Shown here: positions 19,848 to 28,301 of the stretch, in pieces
Numbering within the stretch: position 1 is the stretch's first letter
How the letters are laid out: each line of letters starts with the position of its first letter
Assembly (NCBI RefSeq): GCF_010501055.1
Contig: NZ_QVMO01000046.1
Coordinates: forward strand, 25,427-85,862
DNA: 60,436 nucleotides
Direction: 5' to 3'
Source of the DNA: Dysgonomonas sp. 521
GTDB taxonomy: Bacteria > Bacteroidota > Bacteroidia > Bacteroidales > Dysgonomonadaceae
The notes under the pieces: model-generated
Told to the model about the DNA's origin: nothing
Databases searched by the model: none
Seen by the model: the letters and a program-made list of their open reading frames with translations, nothing else
Position numbers and translations under genes: made by a program

Positions 19848-20556
19848 TGCTATTCAACTGCTTCTTCTCTTTTTCTCTTTCTTCTTTTCTCAAATAATAT
19901 ACAACACCATACTCTTTACACTTTTCCAGGCGTTCCGTTGGTTGCAGATTCGAAAAAGCAGCTTCAATCTGATTCCATAACAATATTAATGTAGCATCAA
20001 TATCTTCACGCTGCTGGCTCAAATTATCCAATTGACGGGATGTCGTATTCTGATATGTTTTCTGTGCAAAATACGCATCTTTAAATTGTGAAAACGCGAC
20101 ATTCACACGCGCAATTGTTGGGTTATAAATAGGTATACCACCCTGTGCCGTACGGTTTTGCTCTCCTCTTATAATATTCTCGCCCCAAAAAAGAAGAGAG
20201 TCGTTACTGGTAAGGTCGGGAACCGTAAAATTATCAGGGTCGATACCATATAACTGTTTATGATCTTTCTTTATTTCATTTCGGATAACGCTGAAATTGA
20301 AGACTTGTATAAAATGTGATATATAAAGCCTCGCATTCTTTACCAGTCGTTGAAATTTACGATTGGCCGAAGCCTGAGCCTCCAAACTGTCTTTATAACG
20401 AATCTGGGCTGTTTCGAAATTGCGAAGCATATATTCCAGCTTTTGTATATCAAGAGAAATTACATTTTGCCTGAAAAATCTATTGCTTTTTTCTATCGCT
20501 GTTTTTAAAGCCCTTATCCTAGCATTATCAGTGTTAGGTAAACGTCTGTACGGCAT
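19834..20556 (-). CDS. Conserved protein of unknown function
   Basis: This 240-residue protein is not recognised. It is mostly helical and charged, with no signal peptide or membrane segment. The N-terminal half looks like a long helical bundle (about 10-110). A middle segment near GGIPIYNPTIARV is loop-like, the region after it is again helical, and the tail is rich in Glu and Lys. It lies between a polyprenyl synthase and tatD, 19 bases after the former and overlapping the latter. This place and its helical repeats suggest a structural or adaptor role, which is inference. Confidence 0.65.
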   Translation of the reverse strand: MPYRRLPNTDNARIRALKTAIEKSNRFFRQNVISLDIQKLEYMLRNFETAQIRYKDSLEAQASANRKFQRLVKNARLYISHFIQVFNFSVIRNEIKKDHKQLYGIDPDNFTVPDLTSNDSLLFWGENIIRGEQNRTAQGGIPIYNPTIARVNVAFSQFKDAYFAQKTYQNTTSRQLDNLSQQREDIDATLILLWNQIEAAFSNLQPTERLEKCKEYGVVYYLRKEEREKEKKQLNSNENY

Positions 20557-20575
20557 ATTTTGTTTGTATTTTGTG

Positions 20576-21553
20576 TTATGAAATTCTCGACATCAAGTTT
20601 TCTGCTAATGAATACAAACCTCCTTTCCTTGTTTCATCAGCATTAACCTTATTTAGGCAAGCCACCGCCTTCTCATAATATTCATTTATCAATTGCTCTG
20701 ATTTTTGTTTCAGGTTCAACTTATTATATATAGCTGTCACAGCCTTTATTTTTTCCGATTCATCATACGTATCCCTATCAATCCAGCCAATCAGTTCTTC
20801 TCTAGACTCATCACTCAACAATGCATTGATAAGCAGGAAGGTTTTCTTATTACAAAGTATATCCCCTCCTATCCGTTTGCCAAAGTTTGTACTGTCGCCA
20901 TAAACATCCAGCAAGTCATCCTTTAGTTGAAACCCTAAACCGACATTAATACCAAATTCGTAAAGATTAGCTGCATCGTCCGACGACGCTCCGGCGATAA
21001 TCGCGCCTTCTTTAAGTGAGCAGGCCAATAGCACAGCCGTCTTCAGGCGTATCATTTCCAGATATTCAGGAATGGTAACATCGAGCCGTTGCTCAAATTC
21101 CATATCATACTGTTGTCCGCAACATATTTCCGTTGCAGTGGCGGAAAACAGGTCCAATACAGGCTGCAAGTACTGAGGTTCAATCTTTGCAATCTCCTTG
21201 TATGCTTCTATCAGCATAGCATCGCCCGACAAAACCGCAGTATTATCGTTCCATTTAATGTGCACCGTAGGATTTCCCCTTCGCATATCGGCTCTATCCA
21301 TAAGGTCGTCATGCAACAGGGTAAAATTGTGGAATATCTCTATCCCTAAAGCAATCGGTATTACCCGTTCCACATCCCCTTTATACAAGTTGTAGGACAT
21401 AAGGGCCAAAGCTGGCCTTACACGTTTGCCGCCTAAGGACAAGATGTAAGTTATCGGCTCAAAAAGAGATTCGGGACTGGTAGTGTATTTAACTTTGCTT
21501 ATTTCGGTGTTTACAATATTTAAAATTTCATCAAATGAATAGATAGAAGCCAT
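20576..21553 (-). CDS. Polyprenyl diphosphate synthase (trans-isoprenyl type)
   Basis: The enzyme condenses isopentenyl diphosphate onto allylic diphosphates. Both aspartate-rich motifs are present: DDLMD at 82-86, followed by RRGNP, and DDLLD at 212-216; GGKRVRP lies at 41-47. The fifth residue before the first motif is Phe77, where long-chain (quinone side chain) enzymes have a small residue; by family rules this favours a shorter product (C15-C20). At 325 residues the length is normal. It is the first gene of the three-gene operon and has the best promoter in the window. Confidence 0.9.
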   Translation of the reverse strand: MASIYSFDEILNIVNTEISKVKYTTSPESLFEPITYILSLGGKRVRPALALMSYNLYKGDVERVIPIALGIEIFHNFTLLHDDLMDRADMRRGNPTVHIKWNDNTAVLSGDAMLIEAYKEIAKIEPQYLQPVLDLFSATATEICCGQQYDMEFEQRLDVTIPEYLEMIRLKTAVLLACSLKEGAIIAGASSDDAANLYEFGINVGLGFQLKDDLLDVYGDSTNFGKRIGGDILCNKKTFLLINALLSDESREELIGWIDRDTYDESEKIKAVTAIYNKLNLKQKSEQLINEYYEKAVACLNKVNADETRKGGLYSLAENLMSRIS

Positions 21554-21640
21554 GTTTAATAAAAGGGTTTTTAGTTAGTAGTCTGCTTACTTAATTGCTT
21601 GGTCATACCCCAGAAAACTGTCATTTTTCCGGGTTATCAA

Positions 21641-21671
21641 CAAAGGTAACTTTTTGACAACAAAAATCAAA
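21641..21671 (-). promoter_or_regulatory. Promoter of the polyprenyl synthase operon
   Basis: TACCTTTG (21641-21648) and TTTG (21668-21671) on the minus strand are separated by 19 bp, the expected -7/-33 arrangement in Bacteroidota. The leader would be about 80 bases. Confidence 0.7.
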
Positions 21672-21808
21672 ATATTCCAGAGCAACTGCATCAAAATCAG
21701 ATAAGTTTTTTAGATATCCCATATATGCATAACACCGCAGGTGTGCCACTAGATTAACCGTATAAAACCCAAATTAATTTTAGTTGTCTTGAAAATATTC
21801 TAAAACTG

Positions 21809-22004
21809 AGAGTCTGTTTAAATTTTATAGCAAATCTTTTTTATAGCTATTTTTAGATGTATTTTATCATTTTTGCCAGCAGGTTTAGCGGGCTAAACCA
21901 AGAGTAAAAAGGGTAAAATACGCTAAAAAGAGCATAAAAAAATTGCTAAGAACTATTGACCTGAACCTGTAATAAAAATTTTCGCTAAAATTTAAACAGG
22001 CTCT
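21809..22004. repeat. Full MITE-like element (family 2)
   Basis: The ends are AGAGTCTGTTTAAATTTTA and TAAAATTTAAACAGGCTCT, a near-perfect inverted repeat around about 160 bases. The centre holds GCAGGTTTAGCGGGCTAAAC, shared with the element at 58012. No gene is inside. It fills much of the 500-base gap between the polyprenyl synthase and GH43 genes. Confidence 0.75.
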
Positions 22005-22056
22005 GAACATGATGAATTGAAAAAAATAGTATTTTTATCAGTTAGTAATAAAAAAA

Positions 22057-23061
22057 ATGTTAATGAAAATGAAAAATGGTTCTCTTATTATCTTTTCGTG
22101 CCTGATATTAATGTTCTCTTGTACATCAAAGCAGGCTAACCCAACACAAGAAACAACTTCCGGAAACCCTATCTTTGAAGGATGGTATGCCGACCCGGAA
22201 GGAATAATATTCGATGATAAATATTGGGTTTACCCGACCTACTCCGCACCTTACGAAGAACAGGTTTTCATGGATGCCTTCTCATCTACCGACCTTATAA
22301 ACTGGACAAAACATGAGCGCATAGTAGACACAGCTTCCGTGAAATGGATAAATCGTGCCATGTGGGCTCCGGCTATTGTAAAAAAAGACAACAAGTACTT
22401 CCTGTTTTTTGCAGGAAATGACATACAAAACAATGATGAATATGGAGGCATCGGTATCGCTGTAGCCGACAAACCCGAAGGGCCGTTCAAAGATTATTTG
22501 GGCAAACCACTCATAGATAAATTCCATAACGGAGCGCAACCGATAGACCAGTTTGTGTTTAAAGACAAAGATGGAAGCTATTACATCTACTACGGAGGAT
22601 GGAAGCACTGCAATGTAGCTAAGCTAAACAAAGACTTTACAGGCTTGGTACCTTTTGATGACGGTTCGCTTTATAAAGAAGTTACCCCCGAAAATTATGT
22701 AGAAGGGCCATTTATGTTTATCAAGGACAATAAATATTACTTCATGTGGTCGGAAGGAGGATGGGGCGGACCTGATTATTTCGTAGCATACGCCATTGCC
22801 GACAGTCCGTTCGGACCGTTTAAGAGGATAGGAAGAATATTGCAACAAGATCCGAAAATCGCTACAGGGGCAGGACACCATTCAGTCATACACGAACCGA
22901 AATCCGACAAATGGTATATCGTCTACCATCGCCGTCCGGTAACCGAAACCGATGGAAACCACAGAGAAACCTGTATAGATGAAATGCAATTTGACGAAAA
23001 TGGGTATATCAAGCCGGTAATCATCACAAAAGAAGGAGTAAGAGGAAATCCACTAAAATAA
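22057..23061 (+). CDS. Glycoside hydrolase family 43-like lipoprotein
   Basis: This 334-residue protein has a lipobox (LILMFSC, Cys22), so it is probably anchored to a membrane. The rest looks like a five-bladed GH43 propeller: WYADPEG near the start supplies the base Asp, RAMWAPAI is typical, and YVEGPFMF carries the probable acid Glu. These enzymes cut arabinose or xylose from plant polysaccharides; the exact substrate cannot be told. Two later ATGs (22063, 22069) are also possible starts. It is 14 bases before an aldose epimerase and likely cotranscribed. No SusC/SusD genes are nearby. Confidence 0.88.
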   Translation: MLMKMKNGSLIIFSCLILMFSCTSKQANPTQETTSGNPIFEGWYADPEGIIFDDKYWVYPTYSAPYEEQVFMDAFSSTDLINWTKHERIVDTASVKWINRAMWAPAIVKKDNKYFLFFAGNDIQNNDEYGGIGIAVADKPEGPFKDYLGKPLIDKFHNGAQPIDQFVFKDKDGSYYIYYGGWKHCNVAKLNKDFTGLVPFDDGSLYKEVTPENYVEGPFMFIKDNKYYFMWSEGGWGGPDYFVAYAIADSPFGPFKRIGRILQQDPKIATGAGHHSVIHEPKSDKWYIVYHRRPVTETDGNHRETCIDEMQFDENGYIKPVIITKEGVRGNPLK

Positions 23062-23075
23062 ATTAACTATCAATT

Positions 23076-24218
23076 ATGAAAAAAGTATGTTTGGCGGCAT
23101 TGGCTACCTTATTTTTAGCTGTAAGCTGCACCGAAAAGGCTCCCGTTGGGAAATTAACGGACTCTGGCCTCGACAAAAAGAATTTCGAAACAGAGATCAA
23201 CGGTAAAAAATCTGACCTGTACACGCTGAGAAATACAAGCGGGATGGAAGTATGCATCACAAACTTTGGAGGACGTATCGTTTCCATTATGGTTCCGGAT
23301 AAAGACGGAAAAATGAAAGATGTTGTCCTCGGATTTGACTCCATACAGGATTACATCAACATTCCAAGCGACTTCGGAGCTGCTATTGGCCGCTACGCAA
23401 ACCGCATAGGCAACGGTACTTTCGAACTGGACGGAGTGAAGTACGACTTACCGAAGAACAATTTCGGACACACATTGCATGGCGGACCCAAAGGTTTCCA
23501 ATATGTACTGTTCGATGCTACGCAACCGGACGATAAAATTTTGGAATTGACATACCTGGCTAAAGACGGGGAAGAAGGTTTTCCGGGCAACCTGAAAAGT
23601 AAGGTTACATATATCCTTAGCGAGGATAACGCTTTGCAAATAAAGTATGAAGCCGAAACAGACAAGCCGACAGTAGTAAACATGACCAACCACTCATATT
23701 TCAATCTGGACGGAGACCCTAACGTGAAAAATTCGGATTGGCTGCTCACTATCAACAGTGACAAATATACTCCTGTAGACTCTACTTTTATGACTACCGG
23801 AGAAATACTTACTGTGGAAGGTACAGACATGGACTTCCGTAAACCGACAACGATCGGCAGCAGAATCGATAACTATTCGTTTATCCAATTGAAAAACGGA
23901 AACGGCTACGATCACAACTGGGTACTGAATACAAATAACGACATAAGCAAGATAGCCGCTACGCTGGAATCGCCTAAAACAGGCATCGTACTGGATGTAT
24001 ACACTAACGAACCGGGAATACAATTCTATGCCGGCAATTTCCTTGATGGAACGGTTAAAGGTAAGAAAGGAATCGTATACCAGCAGCGTGCCGCTGTTTG
24101 CCTCGAAACTCAGAAATATCCCGATACGCCGAACAAAAAAGACTGGCCATCGGCTACTCTGCGCCCGGGAGAAAAATACAGCAGCGAAACTATTTTTAAA
24201 TTCTCTGTGAAGAAATAA
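23076..24218 (+). CDS. galM: Aldose 1-epimerase (mutarotase) lipoprotein
   Basis: The enzyme interconverts alpha and beta forms of sugars. The 380-residue protein has a lipobox with Cys18 (LFLAVSC). Active-site motifs: GRYANRI, the His in GHTLHGGPKGF, the His in VNMTNHSYFNLDG and the Glu in TNEPGIQFYAGNF. Placement after the GH43 gene suggests it treats sugars freed outside the cytoplasm. A strong terminator follows about 130 bases later. Confidence 0.94.
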   Translation: MKKVCLAALATLFLAVSCTEKAPVGKLTDSGLDKKNFETEINGKKSDLYTLRNTSGMEVCITNFGGRIVSIMVPDKDGKMKDVVLGFDSIQDYINIPSDFGAAIGRYANRIGNGTFELDGVKYDLPKNNFGHTLHGGPKGFQYVLFDATQPDDKILELTYLAKDGEEGFPGNLKSKVTYILSEDNALQIKYEAETDKPTVVNMTNHSYFNLDGDPNVKNSDWLLTINSDKYTPVDSTFMTTGEILTVEGTDMDFRKPTTIGSRIDNYSFIQLKNGNGYDHNWVLNTNNDISKIAATLESPKTGIVLDVYTNEPGIQFYAGNFLDGTVKGKKGIVYQQRAAVCLETQKYPDTPNKKDWPSATLRPGEKYSSETIFKFSVKK

Positions 24219-24234
24219 AGAGATCAGGGGTGCA

Positions 24235-24413
24235 ATAGTAAAAAAGTGACAAAGGTGACACTTTTTTCATTACTTTTCCTTGTTACCTTTTTTTCTCTAA
24301 CTATATCAAAGAGCTCTTTATATAAGATAATTTTCTACGAAAAAAATAACAGGCTGTACTATAAAAAGTGACAGCCTGTTTTTTTGCCGGATTGTAAATC
24401 CTGATGGTAGCGG
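24235..24413. repeat. Direct repeat, copy 1, with terminator hairpin
   Basis: About 175 bases, from the AAAAAGTGACAAAGGTGAC hairpin through TATCAAAGAGCTC to the AACAGGCTGT terminator and ATCCTGAT, recur at 24657-24831 with over 85 percent identity by eye. Confidence 0.8.
24348..24385 (+). terminator. Terminator of the GH43-galM operon
   Basis: AACAGGCTGT (24348-24357) pairs with ACAGCCTGTT (24371-24380), followed by a T-run. Confidence 0.85.
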
Positions 24414-24448
24414 CTTCGGCGGCTCTTTATGTCCCGAAGGGACTGAAC

Positions 24449-24600
24449 ATGGATAACCACGGGTAAAACCCGTGGCTGGAACTGACTGAAAGACAATGTC
24501 TCAGTAGGAGGCAAATAGCAAAAATCAATCCCATTCGCCTCCTACGGAGACGGGCTCTTCCTTTCTGCTTTTGCCACGGGCTTTACCCGTGGTTATCCAT
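24449..24600. repeat. Nested palindrome element
   Basis: The ends ATGGATAACCACGGGTAAA and TTTACCCGTGGTTATCCAT are inverted repeats; each contains its own hairpin (CCACGGG/CCCGTGG type) and the centre has another (GTAGGAGGC/GCCTCCTAC). This is the layout of REP-like elements moved by RAYT transposases; no such gene is in the window. Confidence 0.75.
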
Positions 24601-24656
24601 ATTAGCCCGCTTCGCGGACTTAGATGCCTGACCGTAAAACAGGAATAGCAGGCTGC

Positions 24657-24831
24657 TGCAAAAAAGTGACAAAGGTGACTTTTTTCATTACTTTTCTCTG
24701 TTACCTTTTCCCTCTGACTATATCAAAGAGCTCTTTATATAAGACAATTTTCTACGAAAAAACAACAGGCTGTACTAAAAAAGTGACAGCCTGTTTTTTT
24801 GTAGGATTACAAATCCTGATAGTAGGGGCTT
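24657..24831. repeat. Direct repeat, copy 2, with terminator hairpin
   Basis: Second copy of the unit at 24235-24413. Its terminator hairpin (24764-24800) keeps the 10-bp stem and T-run. Confidence 0.8.
24764..24800 (+). terminator. Duplicated terminator hairpin
   Basis: AACAGGCTGT (24764-24773) and ACAGCCTGTT (24786-24795) with a T-run; same hairpin as at 24348. It would stop any read-through into the antisense side of the FISUMP gene. Confidence 0.8.
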
Positions 24832-24876
24832 CGGGGTTGTAAACCCTGAAGGACGGAAGATCTCGAAAGATCACCT

Positions 24877-26328
24877 TTATTCCTTGATGCAACGGACGGA
24901 TTGACCTGTTACACGCAAACTAAAATAGCCGATGATTACACCAAATTTATTAAAAAATGGACCGTACGAGTAATCACTGTCATAGGCCGTACTACTCCAG
25001 TAGTAGCCACTAGTGCCACGATAGTTCAGTGAACCACGATATCCAAGACGGTAACCGGCAGCCGGTAAATAAAGGGCATCAGCCACTTTGTAGCCTTTGA
25101 CTGGATCTGTTCCAAACCAAGTCCATGTGCTGCCAGAAGTAGAAGAGCTGGATGTACCATCAATAATACCTCCGCGGAAAATAGCACCCCACTGTTTTAC
25201 ACTCGGAATCTTCCAACCAGTAGGACAAGGATTATTAGTAAGTATCTTCCATGTAGGATTGTAAGTTTGTAAGCTATAATTCAGTTCGCCGTCACCCCAT
25301 AGGTCATATTTAGGGGTGCTACGCCAGTCGGACGAGCTCGATTTAATAAACTTACCGTACTGTACACTTGTTAAAAGAACCTGCCCAGTAGTAGCATCCA
25401 GATCAGCAGTTTCTGCGATGAACGATTCAGTTGGATCTTGAGCAATCCCATTAGGTAATACATCCAGGTCGGTCAGGTTGCGCCTGAAATGCCCAGTAGT
25501 AGTACCATTACCATCCCTTTCGCGCCCCCACTGGTACAGATCACCCGCCAAGTCGCAAGGATTTGTAACATTTTCATCACCTAGGTTGACATGAGCAAAA
25601 GCTACTATATCAGATTTTTCGCCCGCATCTGGGTCACCTTCTTTCAATGCCCATACATATATAGGCGACAAGATACCTTTAGTAGCTTTTATTACCAGTA
25701 TTTCGTAGTCGGCAGCTTGTACTATATTGCCGTCCTTTCCCATTTGGCAAGTGATCTTTACCGTCTTTTTCCAGTTGCCGAGATCATCTTCTTCCAAAAC
25801 AATATTAGTCGGAGGAGTATAAGCATACGCTGGAGAGTTATTATCCAATATACATTTGCCATCTACTATCCACAAATATGAGTCTGGTGTATCTCCGGCA
25901 TAAGAGGCTGTTAAGTTCATAGTTTGATAAGTGAACATATACGGCAGGCAACTACTTACCGAAGCATTCTCGTCCACATCCGCCGGATCGGGTATACATT
26001 CTCCATCACAGGTAGAAATCCACTTCTTTCCGTTCCAAAACTCCATACAGTCGATCGAGGTATTGTAGATGGTGAGGCCTTTGGCCAGTCCTTCTTCAGG
26101 AGAGCCAATAAAGGCGGTAGTCATTTTATTCCGTTCTGCGGTAGTCAGGTGTGGCATACGCAGCCCGGTTTTATTGTTGGAAATCAATTCGAGCACCGAA
26201 AAGGATTCGGGCTCTTTGTTGCTGCCTACGGTTACTTGAGCATATACGCCCGGAGTAAGTACTAGGAAGGCGAAAACGGCAATTGCCTGTTTCCACCAGT
26301 TTTTTGTTCGTGTTTCAGTTGTTTTCAT
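24877..26328 (-). CDS. Secreted protein with FISUMP-type C-terminal domain
   Basis: This is a 483-residue exported protein. The N-terminus (about 1-31) is basic and then hydrophobic, ending PGVYAQ, a signal peptide. Residues 32-110 carry a segment typical of Bacteroidota surface proteins (TGLRMPHLTTAERN). A middle region of about 115-220 looks like a beta-rich PKD or Ig-like part (YMFTYQTMNLTASYAG). The C-terminal 200 residues match the Fibrobacter succinogenes major domain (FISUMP): NPCPTGWKIPSVKQW, YLPAAGYR, SGYYWSSTAYDS, SVRCIKE. Function is probably surface binding or adhesion; no T9SS tail is seen. A 1.27 kb gene-free stretch precedes it (see the inverted repeat at 26956). Confidence 0.85.
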   Translation of the reverse strand: MKTTETRTKNWWKQAIAVFAFLVLTPGVYAQVTVGSNKEPESFSVLELISNNKTGLRMPHLTTAERNKMTTAFIGSPEEGLAKGLTIYNTSIDCMEFWNGKKWISTCDGECIPDPADVDENASVSSCLPYMFTYQTMNLTASYAGDTPDSYLWIVDGKCILDNNSPAYAYTPPTNIVLEEDDLGNWKKTVKITCQMGKDGNIVQAADYEILVIKATKGILSPIYVWALKEGDPDAGEKSDIVAFAHVNLGDENVTNPCDLAGDLYQWGRERDGNGTTTGHFRRNLTDLDVLPNGIAQDPTESFIAETADLDATTGQVLLTSVQYGKFIKSSSSDWRSTPKYDLWGDGELNYSLQTYNPTWKILTNNPCPTGWKIPSVKQWGAIFRGGIIDGTSSSSTSGSTWTWFGTDPVKGYKVADALYLPAAGYRLGYRGSLNYRGTSGYYWSSTAYDSDYSYGPFFNKFGVIIGYFSLRVTGQSVRCIKE

Positions 26329-26955
26329 AAAAGCAGTTTATAATTTAAAAAATTTAGAGTTTAATAGACGTTAGTAATGAAAAGAATTTATTGCAACATT
26401 AGTTGTCTAACCCTTCCCCCTTCGGGTACTTCCCTTTATCAAAAGGGAAGAGTGCCTGGCGGGCGAAACGGTATCTGTCCCCGCTTTGCGCAGCTCTTTC
26501 CCACCACGGAGTACACAGAGTAACACGGAGTTCTTTGCTGACTGTTAACTGTTAGCTGTTGACTGAAAAAAACGGGGAGGTATTCTTTTACGACTTTCAC
26601 AAGCGGTAAAAGACCCATTGAAGACAAATAAGATAACGTTGAAGACAAACAAGACAATACGGATGTTCCCTCCCCGGATGTTAGATTTTTAATTATATTT
26701 GCAGAATATAGGATGCGCCTCGGCAATCTCAAGCAAGCTTGATTCCGTTCGGCTTTCACTATATTTGCAATAAAAAGGCAAATACCCATTCCCGGACATA
26801 TACCGGATGGGCACGATATATGACCTTTGTGTATATAGCGATATACTATATTCCTATAGAAATGTAGTTGTGAATACATTTGTTATTTGCTTCGTTTCTA
26901 CCGTCTTTATATGATTTCTTGCCAAAAAACAAGAAGTGTCTCCTGATAGGTTTTC
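26329..26955. other. Gene-free stretch upstream of the FISUMP gene
   Basis: No credible gene is seen; open frames here run through repeat-like text (ACCACGGAGTACACAGAG, AACTGTTAGCTGTTGACTG). Two perfect plus-strand TATATTTG boxes lie at 26694-26701 and 26760-26767, the second after a CGGCAATCTCAAGC/GCTTGATTCCG hairpin-like segment; neither leads into a gene. Confidence 0.5.
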
Positions 26956-26983
26956 GAGTCTGTCTCTTTATAAGTGACGGACA
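26956..26983. repeat. Left arm of a 28-bp inverted repeat
   Basis: Matches the reverse complement of 27370-27397 with one mismatch. Each arm also folds on itself (GTCTGTC/GACGGAC). No T-run lies beyond this arm. Confidence 0.8.
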
Positions 26984-27341
26984 GTGGAAAATGTGTTTTA
27001 CAAACCGCTGTATAGCAACGGATTACAGGGCTGAAAAATAAAACAAAAAAGCTTTGTGCAACATTTGTCAAACAAAAAAGTAGTGATTTGCCGCCATCGA
27101 AACCGAATAATAATCTGTATATCAATAAAATACAAGCGAATTAAAAGAGAAAAATTCGACTTCCCGTTAAGCCATTTGTAAAACATTTGTAAAACACCTG
27201 TAAATAAGCACCTTACAAGAAAAAAGTTGCGAGAAAAATGAGTGTTTGCAGATACTAAAAAAAGCTTAAAAAACGGGCATTTAGGCGTGATTGGATAATA
27301 ATTGTGCGGAAATAAGCAATAAATTAAAGGGTGAGATGCCC

Positions 27342-27349
27342 TATATTTG
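27342..27349 (+). promoter_or_regulatory. -7 box inside the inverted repeat pair
   Basis: TATATTTG, a perfect TAnnTTTG, points right, toward the hairpin terminator formed by the right arm only 20 bases on. See the finding on possible inversion. Confidence 0.5.
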
Positions 27350-27369
27350 TAGTCGTAAGTTCAACAGGT

Positions 27370-27406
27370 TGTCCGTCACTTATAAAGAGACGGACTCTTT
27401 TTTTTG
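27370..27406 (+). terminator. Right arm of the inverted repeat; hairpin with T-run
   Basis: GTCCGTC (27371-27377) pairs with GACGGAC, followed by eight or more T. It would end a transcript from the 27342 box after about 45 nt. Confidence 0.7.
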
Positions 27407-27499
27407 CTTTAACAAGTAGCAAATGTAAGCAAAAATCCACATATCACTACTTCTCCTAAAGGTACCCCAATTAAGGAATAAATAATATTTATAGTCGTA

Positions 27500-27580
27500 T
27501 TACCAGCGTAAGGGCGTATTACATACGCCCGAATAACAAAACCAGATAAGCGAGGGTATGCAATACGCCCCTACATGAAC
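27500..27580. repeat. Short GGGCGTAT palindromes
   Basis: Copies of GGGCGTATTACATACGCCC type sequence occur twice; a related palindrome lies at 57390-57420. Probable intergenic repeat. Confidence 0.5.
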
Positions 27581-27595
27581 CTTAAAGAAAGCAAA

Positions 27596-28132
27596 CTAAT
27601 ATCTGGCAGGAATATATCCTATAAGTTTCTCCAGTTTCTTTATATAAACATGGAGAAAATATAGAGGAATTATTCCAAATATACAGAATGAACTGTCAAT
27701 CAGCCTCCACCCGAAAGGAATATCACGCACCGCGCCGCATATCATAGCCAAAGGGACTACTCCAATACAAGCTATCATAGCAAAATAAACAACCCAGATG
27801 TTTCGTACAGGCTTTAAGTACAGGCCGATAAACGCCGCCGCTATTACCAAATGGGAAAAGGCCAGCCAATCGGTACCGTATGCCAGAAACGGGTAATTCT
27901 GATTTGTATTGATTACCGCACCGGCCACAGTAGCGATCCATCCATAAAGTCCGCCATACGTATCGGGAGAAACGTCTAATGAGATACCCAATATCTGGCA
28001 CGCAATCCTCATCTCAGTCTCTAAAGGAAATGCCGTTACTCCCCAAAAGAAAAGGGCGAACATATAGAAAACTACTAATGCGCGAATCTTAAATAATAAC
28101 TTTTTCTCTGCTGCTTGTGTTTTAGTTTCCAT
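27596..28132 (-). CDS. Hypothetical membrane protein
   Basis: This 178-residue protein has four or five hydrophobic segments (about 18-36, 65-80, 90-110, 117-135 and 142-160) and a basic C-terminus. It is not recognised as a named family. It has no neighbours on its strand closer than gdhA, 170 bases upstream, and its own -7 box is present. Confidence 0.7.
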   Translation of the reverse strand: METKTQAAEKKLLFKIRALVVFYMFALFFWGVTAFPLETEMRIACQILGISLDVSPDTYGGLYGWIATVAGAVINTNQNYPFLAYGTDWLAFSHLVIAAAFIGLYLKPVRNIWVVYFAMIACIGVVPLAMICGAVRDIPFGWRLIDSSFCIFGIIPLYFLHVYIKKLEKLIGYIPARY

Positions 28133-28179
28133 AGGTCATATTGTTTATGTTAATTTATACCACATTGTACTTTGAGATA

Positions 28180-28187
28180 CAAAGTTA
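28180..28187 (-). promoter_or_regulatory. -7 box for the hypothetical membrane protein
   Basis: TAACTTTG on the minus strand, 48 bases upstream of the start at 28132, matches TAnnTTTG. Confidence 0.5.
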
Positions 28188-28235
28188 ATAAAATTTATAG
28201 TATAGAATAATATTTCGGGGAAAATATATTACAAG

Positions 28236-28275
28236 TAAAAGGCCCCTTAGATTATTGCTAATCCAAAGAGCCCTT
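28236..28275 (-). terminator. Terminator of gdhA
   Basis: On the minus strand AAGGGCTCTT pairs with AAGGGGCCTT through a bulged 17-bp stem (inner GGATTA/TAATCT) and is followed by TTTT. Confidence 0.75.
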
Positions 28276-28301
28276 CACTCGATTGATTGATTAAAATTTA
28301 G

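Noticed and set aside
26439..26879. Open frame of 146 codons upstream of the FISUMP gene
   Set aside because: It runs through repeat-like spacer sequence and has no protein-like pattern; codon use is unlike neighbouring genes.
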